Assembly (NCBI GenBank): GCA_024449915.1
Contig: JAMZAV010000777.1
Location: 682,001 to 746,000, forward strand
Length of the DNA stretch: 64,000 nt
Direction: 5' to 3'
Source: Sweltsa coloradensis
Lineage: Eukaryota > Arthropoda > Insecta > Plecoptera > Chloroperlidae
Shown here: one piece after another, positions 35,321 through 48,311 of the stretch
How positions within the stretch are numbered: the stretch's first letter is position 1
Layout of the letters: every line of letters begins with the position of its first letter
Notes under the pieces: generated by a model
What the model saw: only the letters and a program-made list of their open reading frames with translations
Database searches by the model: none
Told to the model about the DNA's origin: nothing
Position numbers and translations under genes: made by a program

Positions 35321-38300
35321 TTAATGTTTTCAATATTTATTCAAAACCCTACACTACTTGGTTATTTATATAGAGAAAAAATGTGCAATAATTTTCAACT
35401 GTTGCTACAAGTTAATATAGGCTAAATACTTACCAGATAATGGATTGTAAATTACCAGATTCAGAATTAATGAGCAAAAATAATCGGGCATTTAAAACGA
35501 CAAAAATTAGTAAAATAAACTCGAAAGTCAAATTCCAATTTATGCGGGGTTGTTTAGCATTTAAATTTAATCTTAAAAATTAAATTTATAGGGTTTTAGT
35601 TTTTTTTTTATGTATAGGATTCTTCCCATTATGTTGTCCATTAAACCTACCTAGGCCTATAAGTCTATAACTACAAAATTAAATGCTCAAGTTTAGTAAA
35701 TAAACCATATTTTTCTTCAAAATTATTAGCAATAGATTTGGTAATACATAACTACTCTTGAGACATGACCAAATTTTGTACAAGCTCATAAATTTCTTCG
35801 TAAAATCTATAAGAATTTATATTCACTATTCAGACACAACAATATAGGGTAGTAGGTGCAGTCAGCTGATTTCTATCCCACAAGTATGTACATAGTAGGT
35901 TATGGAAATACAGACTTTGCTTCAAAACTGGATCAAATAACTCATTTTCCTCTTTGACATTACCAATGCAGTAGTAGGGCAGTGCTAATTAATTACAGGA
36001 TTTACTTTAGAAGTGTCTGCCTTCAAAAAGGGGAAAATACTAATTTATGATACGACTAATAAATACTAAAATAGAATACTAATGGACGGCAATGGGCTTA
36101 TTCCGTTAGACCTGCTGGCTCTACTGGGCACAGTAAGCACCAATGAACACTGTCCAGTAGGCGTACAATGCATAGCTAGCGCGGAGTTAGCAATTTACTC
36201 AGTACATACAGCAGGTAATGGAATTTATTGACCTAAGCATGTATGGGGATCAAAGAAATTGCAAATAACCCAACCAAAGAGCTTATAAAACCCGGAAGCA
36301 GATCTAGCATCACAGATTTGTGGACCTGTCAACTCATCTCCAATCGAAACTAATTAGTATGGCATGTGAACAGTAACGAAAGGGAGGCATGTCTCTACTG
36401 GGCGGCTAGACGCATGATGACATAATAATGTAAATGCGGGCACAGGAAAACAAGAACTAATTTTTAAATTAAATTAAATATTATATAATATATATTATTA
36501 TTATTATTAAATAAATTAAATATTGTGAGATTTTTTAGATTTAAACATTTTAGTGTTGTATTGCTCTTCGTTAACCTGCAATGGAATGTTAGTTTCTGAC
36601 TTCTGTGATACTAATAGAAACCCAATTCAATTAGTACTATGATATAAACTTTATCTATGAAGCTAATTTTATGTTTGCATGCACTAGATATTTTGTAATG
36701 TTTTGTCAAAAGAACAAAATATTTGTTCATTCACAAGGTTAAATCTTATCAATTATCATAAGCAAAGAAGCTCTTGGAGATGGGAAAAAGGGTCAGTTTC
36801 CCAAACGTTTAACTCCGTGAACTAATCGCATTTTTTCCGGGCCTCACAAATAGATAACTCTATGTGCCCGGTGACAGACGATCAATAGGCCTTCCTGTCT
36901 AGTGTCACTTGTCAGTAGCAGCAAGAATGCGCTGTACGGAATTATGTATAATGCACAATTGTCTCCTATTGTAAGCATCGGAATTAAACATATGGCGATG
37001 AATTACTTGCGTAAAAAAGTACTTTTTAATAAAAATTGTGTATTTTTTGTTTGATTAACTAACCCAAAGACGTATTTAATAACATCTAACCGACCACTAA
37101 ACGTTAGAATGTTAACCTTCCCATCCCTAGAAGCTACTGATAAATTAAATAGGCTATGTTACTGTACTCTTAATGAATCTTAATACTGTGCCTACGTTCT
37201 GCTTCAGAGGTTTATACTGTACAGATTTTAATAGAGAATACTGTCTGAGAAGGTGTGATTGAAAATAATTTAGTTGTTGAAATGTACTGTATATATATTG
37301 TATTTAAATACATTTGTTTATATTAAATATATGTCATTCACAGTAAGTTTAGGCCTACATAATAAAAGCAGTGCAACATAATGCGATTTAACTAAGCTAG
37401 GTAACTATAAATTTGATCCAGAAATAAATTTTTGTATATCTGAACGAATTAGGAGGAGTGAACTCGTGATGATGGTTATTGTATTTACTATTTACATGTT
37501 GAGGCATTTCTGTCTTAATATCAAGAATGTAGTATGAACTCATTGTGTTTATATAATATAATCTTTAAACTTTAAAGCTTTATTCACTGTTGATTTTTGT
37601 ATTCTCTTTTGGCCTGTGTAAAATTTGCTTCCAATGCCAATAAAATGGAATGCAAAGTACGTACATGTATATACAATGATTATAGAATAATTAATTTTCT
37701 TGTTAATAGCGTCACTGCTTTAGGCTATGCACAGAAACCAGCTTAAACTGTATATAGAGGGTCTACTATAATATTACAAATTTTCTATTATCTTATGTTG
37801 TGTGTAATTTAGCAGTGTAGTTAGTTATTTTACATTTTACAACTGAAATACTGGTAGTACATACTGGCCATTGCAGCAAATTTTCACCAGTACTACTTCC
37901 GCAGACCATCAGTTGCTGGTTTTTACAGGAAGAACGATGTGATAATAATATTCACCTACATTGCAATATGTGACATTCTGTTGTGAAGTTTGTGGTGGGA
38001 CTTTACTGCGGTAATGGCTGCCTTACAATATTGCTTTACATAGTACCTATTTCAGTAGGCCTATAAAAACTTTGTAAATACAAATTACTGTAACTGTGCT
38101 CTACTGGTCAAAAATTCTCCATGTACTATTACCTCTCTGCTATATTGTAAACCTAGTGTTTTTGTTGTTTTTCCAATGGCTATTGCTATACAGGTACTAC
38201 TATAACGTAATTACATAATGTGTATATTTTTTAATAATAAGAACCTGAGTTTTGAATGTTTTAAGGTTTATATATAATTTTTTAGTTTTTCTCAAGTTGA

Positions 38301-39275
38301 GATTTATATTTTGAGACTGTACGGACCATAAGCTGTGTATTTGAACGTGTGCCAATAAGTAACCAGAGAATCTCGGTTACTCTCTACTCTGAAGAGGACG
38401 GACGGCAGCTGAACAAGACGTGATTCTTTAGCTCTTGCTTGGTTTATACTCGATTCGTGTAGGAAATAAGAATCCATCCAATTTCCAAGCAAAGCAGAAA
38501 TATTATGCCAGTCAGAACTTGGAAACAATGACTTGCATAGTTGTACCAGTGCCATAAGAAAACAAAAGTGTGCATAATAAATTTCCACACAAACTAACAT
38601 ATTAAAAGTGTGTTGCATCATTTGTTAAATCTGTGCTTCGATAAGGATTAAATTAAATACAAATACATAGATACTTCTTGTTGGAGGTGCGAAGAAAGAC
38701 GGAACACTCGCGGTAAAGTTATCCTGTGTGAATTGGTTGTGTCTGAAAAACAACTCCCGATTAAGTATACTTGTATGTTCAAACAAGTTTGTTTATTAAA
38801 TAATTATAATTAATTACCTTTAGGGGCCCAGTAACATTCTTCCATTTACTCTACAAAAATTTTGAACAATTGTCATACGTAATGTAAATTGTTGATGAGC
38901 TTTACGAACTACTTACTATTCAGCTGTGGTAGCGGTAGGTTATTTTGTTTGATACATTGTACATTTTGTGAATGAAACTGCCAGTAGTGTGTCACATGAC
39001 TCTGTAATGCTGCACTTGTGCTGTACACATAAAATATAAAAGTATATCATGACGGCAGTTGATAAATTGATTGTTTTGTATGCAATAACAATAATTGAAT
39101 TTCCCACTTGTCCTAAGTTTTTATAAAATCAACACAAAATTCACAAATAGAAACTATGTATTATTATGCGATGGTGTTGTTTTTCTAGTTTCTCTTCCCT
39201 TGTTAATCCATTTCTTGTTATTTGACACAAATAGTACTACATATTGTATAAGTACCTAGTATGAGTTAATAAATA

Positions 39276-39920
39276 CTAGGAAAACGCTTAAGTCCCGCCG
39301 CGTTGATGGATGAGCGTAATTTTTTTTAAACGAAAAAAGCGTAAAATTGCGATTTTTTTAATAGATAATTTTTCGATTACGCTCAAATTTCACACGAATA
39401 TATTAATTTATAAAATTAAAGTTCTGTGAAAAAATCATTACAATCGGATAAAGCATGTTGGTTTTATTCCTCGAAGAAATGTTAAAAATTAAAAAAAATC
39501 GTAAAATTGCGATTATCATGAGAAATGATTTTTCGATTGCGCTCAAATTTCACACGAATATATAAATTCATAAAATTAAGGTTCTGTGAAAAAATCATTA
39601 CAATGGGATAAAGCATGTAGGTGTTATAAGTCGAAGAATTTTTTTTAAAATCGAAAAAAATCGTAAAATTGCGATTTTCATGAGAAATAATTTTTTGATC
39701 AATTTTTCCCTCCGTGCAGTTCTTCGTTCAGAGATTTCATAGACCTCCATAAAATTTCATCGCAATTGGAGTATTGGTTTAGCCGGAATCGTGTTCACAG
39801 ACACACAAAAATACAAAAAAAAAAAAGAAAGAAAGAAAAAAAAAACATTCCGGATTTTTTTCTCCAGTGTAGTGAAATGGAATCTTCGCTTCGCTCGCTA
39901 TGCTCGCTACGCTCATCCAA
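39276..39920 (-). mobile_element. Helentron/Helitron2-like family 1, non-autonomous
   Basis: On the minus strand it starts TTGGATGAGCGTAGCGAGC and ends with the complement motif, the AACGC...GCGTT hairpin and CCTAG, followed by T. It contains three tandem units with CATTACAATCGGATAAAGCA or variants. Confidence 0.8.
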
Positions 39921-39975
39921 ATAGGCCTAAATTCTGTAAATAGGATTTCATAGTTTGGTACTACATTATACATAA

Positions 39976-40939
39976 CTAGGAAACGCTCAGTTGGACGCGT
40001 TGATAAGCGAGCACGTGCTATAGCTAGACCCACATTGCATTTGTTTTTTAAGTTTTAAAATTTGCGACGTTGGCTGTCCACGGGGCCATGTTTCCAACAT
40101 TATTTATTATTGCCAAGGTATTTGAGTAAACCCGTGGGCAAACCTTTACTTTGTGGATAAAATCCACCGCCATCTAGAGGACCTTGACATCATTTCTTTA
40201 GGAAAACTATTTTATCTCTTTAGTAACAAATAATACACTGCTTCCTTGATAGTATTTTGATTACTTGTAGGTGGCAGTGCATAGTAGCCAGCAACTTTGT
40301 GCAAATTTTCGTTGCCATGGTAACGTTACTTTTGTTAAAATGTAATTTCCATCTACACTATTTATCGGATCAAAATAAAATTAACATATTTGTGACCGGA
40401 CGGACATTCTAAATGATTTGGCCACCTCAGATTTTGTCGCCGTCTTTTTAACTTTTTGAACGATTTTGCCACAAAACTAATGGCATTCAATCGAGAACGA
40501 AGCTTACGTATGGTCCAAATTTCAACTCGATCCAAACCTCCGTTCAACCGCTATCATGAGCCAAAAAAGCTGCACGACTTTCCGTTGCCATGGTAACGGT
40601 ACTTTGTTATAATGTAATTTCCATCTACACTACTTATCGGATCAAAATAAAATTAACATATTCGTGACCGGACGGACATTCTAAATGATTTGGCCACCTC
40701 AGATTTTGTCGCCGTTTAGTTTGAAAAAAAAACTTTTGATTAACTTTAATGTAACTTTTTAACTTTTTGAACGATTTTGCCACAAAACTAATGGCATTCA
40801 ATCGAGAACGAAGCTTGCGGATGGTCAAAATTTCAAATCGATCCGAGCCTCCGTTCGAACGTTATGGCGAGACATACAAAAAAAAAAAAAAGCTAGTGAC
40901 TATTTTTTCCGGCAGAGTCAAATGGAAACGCTCGCTTAA
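39976..40939 (-). mobile_element. Helentron/Helitron2-like family 2, non-autonomous
   Basis: The CCTAG terminus with hairpin AACGCGTCCAACTGAGCGTT lies at 39976, and the 5' end TTAAGCGAGCGTTTCCATTT lies at 40939. Two internal blocks contain GATCCGATAAATAGTGTAGA or a one-base variant, and GTTACCATGGCAACG. The 40030-40300 part is unlike the plus-strand copy. Confidence 0.7.
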
Positions 40940-41020
40940 TTATATTACTTAGAAACATTTTCAGTTTTATATGTAGAGTAGGGATGTGCAGGTAGTGATA
41001 TTTGAACTCTGTAGGGTTGG

Positions 41021-41940
41021 GTAATTGACGACTAGTGATTTACCCGCCCCCTGACGTCGCGAAGCAACGTTGCGGAATGATGTGGGATAGATCCTCATTC
41101 AGCAAGATGACGCCTGCTGAACGGCGCAACACTTATCACGCTCTAACTTTTATTCTATTCATAATTTGGAAAAAACCTTTGGAATAATACGTAGTAAACA
41201 TATAATTCCTTCTAAAAGTGATGATCTCGAATTTTTAGACACAGCCGTAAACTTGTTATATCGATGTACGTATTATACATGGAAAAAATATTAAAAATTA
41301 TAAGTTTTGTCAACTTCTATTTGACAAATAACTTTCAATCGGATTTCAACAAGACCTCATTCAAAGTATGCATCTGACTCTTAAGACAAGAAATAAATTA
41401 ACTTTCTAGATAGAAAGTGCACTGAACTAAAATTCACAGCATAGACTTATATGCAAGGTGTGTGTTTTCATAACAATACGCACTTTTGACGTGCGGGTGA
41501 GCCGTGAAAAACTACACTCAGCATATTACTCTATGCTGTAAATTTTCGTTCAGTGCACTTTCTATCTAGAAAGTTGATTTATTTCTTTGTGAAATAGTCT
41601 GATGCATATTTAAAAAGATATCATGTCGAAATCCTAACAGTAGTTTTTTGTCAATTGAAGATGAGAAAAGTTATAATCTTTGATATTTTTTCATGTATAA
41701 TACGTACATCGATATACCAAATTTACGGATGTGTCTAAAAATTCGAGATAATCACTATGAGAAGAAATGATATGTTTGCTACATATTATTCTAAAGGTTT
41801 TGTCCAAATGTCGAATGGAAACAAAGTTAGAGCGTGATAAGTGTTGCGCCGTTCAGCAGGCGTCAACTTGCAAAATGAGGATTTATCCCACCTTCTCGTC
41901 ACGTGACTTAGCGCTCCGCCCATCACCAGTCGTCAATTGC
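41021..41940. repeat. Large inverted repeat (foldback), arms about 430 bp
   Basis: The left arm runs from TAATTGACGACTAGTGAT and the right arm ends ATCACCAGTCGTCAATTG. Arms pair through AGAGCGTGATAAGTGTTGCG and TTTCTAGATAGAAAGTGCAC, leaving a centre at about 41460-41515. The arms differ at several positions, so the structure is not recent. No ORF of note. Confidence 0.85.
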
Positions 41941-42104
41941 AAGTACTCTCGGGTTCGGGCTCAGGTAGTGTAAAATGCATATTTTTAACATAAGGATTGG
42001 CAGAAAACTATGCCTAGACCTACATGGATTTGTTTTTGCATGATGACCCGGCATTTGTTTGCATGATGGAAGCAGATGCAAGGCAAATAGGGTTTACTAA
42101 TAAA

Positions 42105-42525
42105 TTGGATGAGCGTAGCGAAGATTCCATTTCACTACACTGGAAAAAAAATCCAGAGTGTTTTTCTTTTTTTTCTGTTTGTATTTTTGCGAGTTTGTTA
42201 ACACGATTCCGGCTAAACCAATACTCCAGTTGCGATGAAATTTTCTGGAGGCCTTCGAAATCTCGGAACTTAGAACTGCCACGTTTTTTAGCGCAATCGG
42301 AAAATTATTTCTCATGAAAATCGCAATAATACGATTTTTTTTCAACTTTTAAAAAATTTCTTCGACTTATAACACCTACATGCTTTATACGATTTTGATG
42401 ATTTTTTCACATAACCTTAATTTTATGAATTAAGATATTCGTGTGAAATTTGAGCGCAATCGAAAAATTATTTCTCATGAAAATCTCTATTTTATGTCTT
42501 TTTTTGATTTTAAAAAATTACTGGA
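42105..42525 (+). mobile_element. Helentron/Helitron2-like family 1, 3'-truncated
   Basis: It begins TTGGATGAGCGTAGCGAAGA with A before it and runs through the CCAGTGTAGTG-type and AACCTACATGCTTTAT-type units. The hairpin-CTAG end is absent. Confidence 0.7.
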
Positions 42526-42803
42526 AAAAAAACAGAAACAATAAGAAGTTATTGCATAAGGGAATTTAGTAATCATTTGATGTTAGGCTAGTATGCTTAC
42601 CTGTCAATTTGGCGGCAATCTTGAGAACTATTTGGGCTACAAATCGCTCCCATTTAATTAACATACGAACTGCCATATTAAAGATGGCTTCAAATTGTCA
42701 CGGAAGTGGACCAATGACTGCTGATCTAGCCTACAATAGGTGTTTAATATCTATGACAAAAATAGTGTCTATACAATGTCATGGATACTACAGGTATAGG
42801 CAA

Positions 42804-43871
42804 TCTCGGATAACCTGACCTGACACTTGCCAAGGTCAAGTGAGAGCATGCACGCCAACATTAATAATTTACTCAAAAGTCGCAACTGGTATTACCTTAT
42901 TTGCTTCTGTTATTGTGATGTTTTTATTTCATTTTATACCTATACAATATATATATATATGTTTTAAGTATCTTTACGGTAAATAATCACGCACAGTATT
43001 ATAAAAAATAACTTTAATCCCAACGTTTCAGAAAACTATGTTTCCATTTTCAAGGGAAGGTTAAAAACAAAAATTCAATAAAACAAACAACAACATTATA
43101 AAAATAAACAAATAGAAACAAAAAAACACACTACCTTGCAAACATAGAAAATTACAAAGATCCAATTGCAGTGAACCTAAAATCAAATCACTTGGTTGCA
43201 TTGTGAGTGTGACTTCTTGTTACCATTCTAGCAGGCCTATCGCTGTCTTCATGTCTTGGTACCACAGGCGGCTCAGTCTCATACTTTTCAAGAGCTGCAG
43301 TATGACTTCTAGTCATTCTGCTGGATTCCAAATTTCTAGACAAGATGGTTGGGTCCGTCCGGACCGTCCCACGTTCGTCTAGAACTGCAGGCACTCTATC
43401 AGCCGCTATCAGCTGCACCCAACCGACGAACGTGAGACGGTCCGGACGGACCCAACCATCTTGTCTAGAAATTTGGAATCCAGCAGAATGACTAGAAGTC
43501 ATACTGCAGCTCTTGAAAAGTATGAGACTGAGCCGCCTGTGGTACCAAGACATGAAGACAGCGATAGGCCTGCTAGAATGGTAACAAGAAGTCACACTCA
43601 CAATGCAACCAAGTGATTTGATTTTAGGTTCACTGCAATTGGATCTTTGTAATTTTCTATGTTTGCAAGGTAGTGTGTTTTTTTGTTTCTATTTGTTTAT
43701 TTTTATAATGCTGTTGTTGTTTTATTGAATTTTTGTTTTTAACCTTCCCTTGAAAATGGAAACATAGTTTTTCTGAAACGTTGGGATTAAAGTTATTTTT
43801 TATAATACTGTGCGTGATTATTTACCGTAAAGATACTTAAAACATTAACCATGGATCACGAAAGCTTAAGA

Positions 43872-43902
<31 letters not shown>

Positions 43903-44306
43903 CTGTACCTATACAATACTAGTATACATATGATAGGTATTAACATTTTGCAAGTAATGAATTAATTTAGTAGTTAATCTTATGGAAGTAGTATTTGATC
44001 TAAACAATGATTTTAAGAATTTTGATAACTTCTTTTTGCCTTGTTGGTAATTATTTTTAAATTTACTGCACTTACTCTACCAACCTTGCCAAATGAGTTG
44101 TCTATGTTTAGGAGCTTCAATGACATTAATTTATTTGAATTGAATACATCATAAATACATATAGGATATGTTGGGCAAGGCTCGATTTTTTTAAATAGTC
44201 TTGTTCATCTTTAGAAATAGTTCTAAGAAGCCTATTTGATTTATTGTTGGTTCAGTGGCCATGGTGCGAGGACTGCGATCCCTTGGCAAATGCCAGCTTA
44301 ACCGAG
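42804..44306. mobile_element. Second, diverged copy of the 8053-9292 TIR element
   Basis: GCCAAGGTCAAGTGAGAGCA and TTTGCCTTGTTGGTAAT, GTTTAGGAGCTTCAA and GACTGCGATCCCTTGGC follow the same order as in 8053-9292. The termini CTCGGATAACCTG and the complement of CTCGGTTAAGCTG are inverted. It is interrupted by the large palindrome 42961-43844. Confidence 0.7.
42961..43844. mobile_element. Palindromic Penelope-like terminal segment
   Basis: Two arms of about 420 bp (42961-43380 and 43422-43844) are almost identical in inverse, around a 41-bp spacer. Each arm contains GAAACGTTGGGATTAAAG, a Penelope-like terminal motif. Each also encodes a short tail with VTRSHTHNATK. Adjacent TA microsatellites lie at about 42944-42960 and 43877-43903. 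The near identity of the arms implies a recent event or gene conversion. Confidence 0.75.
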
Positions 44307-44329
44307 AACAACTTTAGTCCTCTTGCTAG

Positions 44330-45338
44330 ACCATGGAGAAGTTTGTGTGTGGACAAAACTCTTATTCGGAGGGACCTAACTGTAAGTGCTTTCATACAGC
44401 ACTAAATATAAACAGAGTTTATATAAAAGTTTTATTTCTAAAGGCATTTGAAAATATTGCAGGAATCTTTTTATCATGAAAATATATTTTGAAGTAGGAA
44501 TTGGCACTGCCGATCTGCCAGTAGACAATATTGCCAATTCATAGGAACCAGTATTGGTGCATCCCTAGTTTTAATAATAGGTAATGTTACTTATTTTTAT
44601 TTTGAATAAAAGTAAAATAAAATTTAAAATTTACCCAAAAAAATACCTTTCCACACCTCAAAGAAAAAACATTTTTTTAAAATCCATTTTTAATATGTGC
44701 CTTCATGTCCGTAGTTCTTCTGCCCCATGTCTCTCTTCTATATCAAAATGCAACTTGCAAACAATAATTTTCCACCCAAGAATTTACATGCCAATGTTTT
44801 TACTTTTTACCTTAGGGGTCTTGTAACAGAATTACGATAATTATACCAGAAAATCACACTAGAAGATAGTACCCCTATTTCTCAACACATTGTTTAAAAA
44901 ATAAAACCCAAACAAATTTTCATAAGTATTAGTAGCAGACAAACTTAATTTTGACATCTTGATTGGTGTTCCCTAGACATTATATTGATGGGCATTAAAG
45001 ACCTTCCTTCAAATAGCCAAGAGTTTAGTAAGTCTAGACAGCCAATAGGCCAATGTGTGTATTATATTTATTGTGTTGTAACCAGGCCTCAAAATTGGCT
45101 AACCAGCCACCCAGTACTCTTTAACTTCCAGTTTCATGTTACAGACTTTGTTCTACTTTTTGAAGACAAAGTTGAGATGCCAGAAAGGACTAAAAATAAA
45201 AATCCATCCGTATTTGGATAGATGACAATATTTACAGTAGGTTGACGAGTCTTAATTGATTGATGAGATTTATTTACGTGGCAGGTAAAAGTAAAAACAT
45301 GCATTGTCGGCATTATTGTAGGTCAACTCTATATTATA
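44330..45338. other. Intergenic, nothing recognised
   Basis: This is an AT-rich unique-looking stretch. Short open frames here have no motif or neighbour support. Confidence 0.5.
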
Positions 45339-46139
45339 CTCGGAAAACGCTCAGTTGGACGCGTTGATAAGCGAGCACGTGCTATACAATTTGTTGATGG
45401 TCCAAATTTCAACCTGATCTGAATCTTCGTGCAACCGCTACCATGAGCCAAAAAAGCTCCAGCTTCGTGCGACTTGTCGATGCCATGGTAACGTTACTTT
45501 TGTTAAATAGTAATTTCCATCTACACTACTTATCGGATCAAAATAAAATTCATATTCGTGACCGGATGGACATTCTAAATGATATGGCTACCTCAGATTT
45601 TGTCGCCGTTTAGTTTCAAAAAAAACTTTCGATTAACTTTAAACTTTTTAACTTTTTGAACGATTTTGCCACAAAACTAATGGAATTCAATCCTGATCGA
45701 AGCTTGCGGATGGTCCAAATTTCAACTCGATCCGAACCTCCGTTCGACCGCTATCATGAGCCAAAAAAGCTGCGCGACTTTCCGTTGCCATGGTAACGGT
45801 ACTTTGTTATAATGTAATTTCCATCTACAATACTTATCGGATCAAAATAAAATTAACATATTCGTAACCGGACGGACATTCTAAATGATTTGGCCACCTC
45901 AGATTTTGTGTCCGTTTAGTTTGAAAAAAAAACTTTCGATTAACTTTAATGTAACTTTTTAACTTTTTGAACGATTTTGCCACAAAACTAATGGCATTCA
46001 ATCGAGAACGAAGCTTGCGGATGGTCCAAATTTCAACTCGATCCGAGCCTCCGTTCGAACGTTATGGCAAGACATACAAAAAAAAAACAAAACCAGTGAC
46101 TAATTTTTCCGGCAGAGTCAAATGGAAACGCTCACTTAA
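45339..46139 (-). mobile_element. Helentron/Helitron2-like family 2, non-autonomous
   Basis: It carries the terminal hairpin AACGCGTCCAACTGAGCGTT with variant end CCGAG at 45339, and the 5' end TTAAGTGAGCGTTTCCATTT at 46139. It includes the GATCCGATAAGTAGTGTAGA and CCATGGTAACG blocks. Confidence 0.7.
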
Positions 46140-46718
46140 TTATTATTTAGTAAACTTATAATTGCAGCAATGGAATAAACAATGGTCTCTTCCATTTGTG
46201 TGTTGGTAGTAAACAGGTCGAACCACTGAGCTACGAAATTTTTAATCTACATCCAGGATTAGTTGTATAGGTGCTATCAGTGGCGGATCTAAGACAATCA
46301 TGGGGGGGGGGCAATTTGCGCGTTCATGTACATCGGTAGGAAAGGCATGGGGGGCAGAGCCCTTTTGAAAATCTGGATTTTAGAGTGCAATTGGTGTGTT
46401 TTAGAAAAAAGTAGTAGGCTGAATGCAACACCGAAACAATGAAGTTTGTGTGCGTCAATTTGTTTTGTCGTCATGTCGAGCTTACAATTCACAGCACAGC
46501 ATACGTGCTGAAACCAAGCAGTCCTTGGTAGCTAAACAGGCCGTGCCCTGTTGAAGCGCGCACAATTACATCCCAATCCAGCTCCACACACAACTTCACT
46601 CCCTCCCCTACCACCTACGTGATTATCATACTTTCTAAGGTGGCCTTTTATATATACTATTGTAATATGCCGTTCGCTATGCTGTTTGCATAATAAAATA
46701 TTATGGAATAATATAAAA

Positions 46719-47594
46719 ACGAGTGAGCGCAGCGAACGGAGTGATCTCCATTTAACTCAAACGGATCTCATTCTGTTAGTCTGCGTGTGTGTACGTTGAA
46801 AATCAGCCAAATCGCTGAACAGATTGCGCTGAAATTTTAAACAGACATCCGATACGAGTTTACCGAGAACTGCTAACAAAATCAGCAAGATCCATTGCAA
46901 TTTAAACCAACAAGAAATAATAAACTGAAAAATAGGCTTCCAATGTTTAGAAATTATTTTAATGACAATGGTTTAGATTTTGAAAAGATATTTTTTGTTT
47001 GTTATTCGCCTGGCCGTGAAATGCCATGCCCATGCAAGGTCTATCAAATGTTGCACGTCAAGGTACCCCCAAATTCCGTTCGTAGATTGAGTACCTAAAC
47101 CTTGCAATATTTTCACGTATTTCGTACTGGCTATGTTTACCATAGTAGGCCCTATTGCCACAGATGATGGACTACACTGCATTATCTGCATTTCAAAACA
47201 TGTTTAATAATTTTTTAAATACAATCCATCTATTACAAAATCTTTCCCGACCAGGGGATTGAACCCATATCTCCCACATTTCGGCTATAAGGGCACTTTA
47301 GCCAACTAGACTAGGGAAACGCCAAAGTCGTTGTTAGACGAGTGAGCAAGTCATGTGTTGAGTACCCGGGAACATTTGCATTTAAGTTTGATAATTATAT
47401 GCATTTAAGTTTGATAATTATATTCGTATAAATAATAGAGTATTTAAGTTTAGGCCATAGTTTAGACCATCATGCTCCACTGTAGCCTATGATAGGCTAG
47501 GGAGGCCTAAGGTAGGGGGAAGAAAAGGAACGTTACCGGATACTCAACACATGGCTCACTCACTCGTCTAACAACGACTTTGGCGTTTGCCTAG
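46719..47594 (+). mobile_element. Helentron/Helitron2-like family 3 with duplicated, inverted 3' end
   Basis: The 5' motif is GAGTGAGCGCAGCGAACGG. The 3' end has ACTCGTCTAACAACGACTTT then GGCGTTTGCCTAG, a hairpin AACG...CGTT plus CTAG. At 47311-47370 the same terminus occurs in inverse, making a foldback of 47311-47594. Family assignment is by analogy with families 1 and 2. Confidence 0.6.
47237..47310 (-). other. tRNA-like sequence adjoining the inverted Helentron-like terminus
   Basis: The minus strand reads a box A-like TAGTTGGCTAAAGTGCCC and a box B-like GGGTTCAATCCCC with suitable spacing. It touches the CTAG of the inverted terminus at 47311. It is probably a tRNA-derived repeat; no complete cloverleaf was found. 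Confidence 0.45.
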
Positions 47595-48203
47595 TATATT
47601 TTATTTTAAGAGAATCGTGGTCGTGGGGGTGACGATCGCCCCACCGCCCCCCTCCTTGTATCCGCCACTGATGCTATTTTTTTTAGATGTTATTTTTTAG
47701 CAGTTTTGTGATGCGTCCAAATACACAGCCATAGTTATATTTACGTTTTTAATATCTACAGTCTGCAATCTACTTGAAGAAAGTGCCTTTGTTTGTGATA
47801 TATGGGCAGTTCCCAAAAAGATTTCTATGAAGGCGATTTCAACCAATGCTCTATATAAATAAATAATATTATATTATATACCAACACTCTGAAAATATGG
47901 GAAATATGGAACAACTTGGGGCCCCGCACCTCGTTTCACACAAATTATATTAACCACTGGATTGGTGTTCGCCGTTCGGTCACGTCAGAACATGATCAAC
48001 TCTAAATCTTAAACCTTCTGTATTGTGACACTTTTATATTGTGTTCTGAAATGTTTTAACTTTTAAATGGTTTAAACTTACAAGCAGGACTAAAGGACAT
48101 GCCTCTTGTCAATAGTCATAAATGCATTAGGGTAGGTTGGGCTGTGAACTAGGGTACATAAATAATAAAGGTATGTGAATTTAAATTCAAAAGCTTGTAT
48201 TTT

Positions 48204-48311
48204 TTATTTTAGTTCGAAAGGTCTGATGACAATCTCTTGACTTTCTTGCTGGTGCAACTGTCCTATCCCAACAGCTGGAGCTGCTCCAGGGGTTCGGCCC
48301 ACGTATCGCAA
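48204..48311 (-). CDS. DHTKD1: DHTKD1 terminal exon with stop
   Basis: The minus strand reads LRYVGRTPGAAPAVGIGQLH then QQESQEIVIRPFELK and a TAA stop at 48204-48206. L-R-x-V-G-R-x-x-x-A-x-P-A-V-G is the conserved C-terminal segment of 2-oxoacid dehydrogenase E1 proteins. The final residues after QQESQ are less like the usual tail. The acceptor is AATCGTTCCAG. Phase 0 continues VGRK from the previous exon. An AATAAA overlaps the stop region and could be a very early poly(A) signal. The intron before it holds the nested transposon set. Confidence 0.93.
   Translation of the reverse strand: MRYVGRTPGAAPAVGIGQLHQQESQEIVIRPFELK

Larger units (their letters stand above)
33784..39275 (+). other. 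FBXO11 3' UTR and flank, mostly unique sequence
   Basis: This stretch is AT-rich and largely free of recognisable repeats except 34848-35320. Its low repeat content beside repeat-packed introns would fit a long 3' UTR. An AATAAA at 37639-37644 (context CCAATAAAATGG) is one possible polyadenylation signal; others occur, so the transcript end is not resolved. Confidence 0.4.
46278..47670. mobile_element. hAT-type element (CAGTGGCGGATC ends) with nested Helentron-like copy
   Basis: The ends CAGTGGCGGATC and GTATCCGCCACTG are imperfect inverted repeats. TGCTAT occurs next to both ends, a decayed duplication. A G-run follows the left end and a C-run precedes the right end, as in 55610-56065. Confidence 0.65.

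Noticed and set aside
43188..43601. 137-residue minus-strand open frame
   Set aside because: It crosses the centre of the 42961-43844 palindrome, so the two halves mirror each other. Only the short end VTRSHTHNATK may derive from a retroelement protein.
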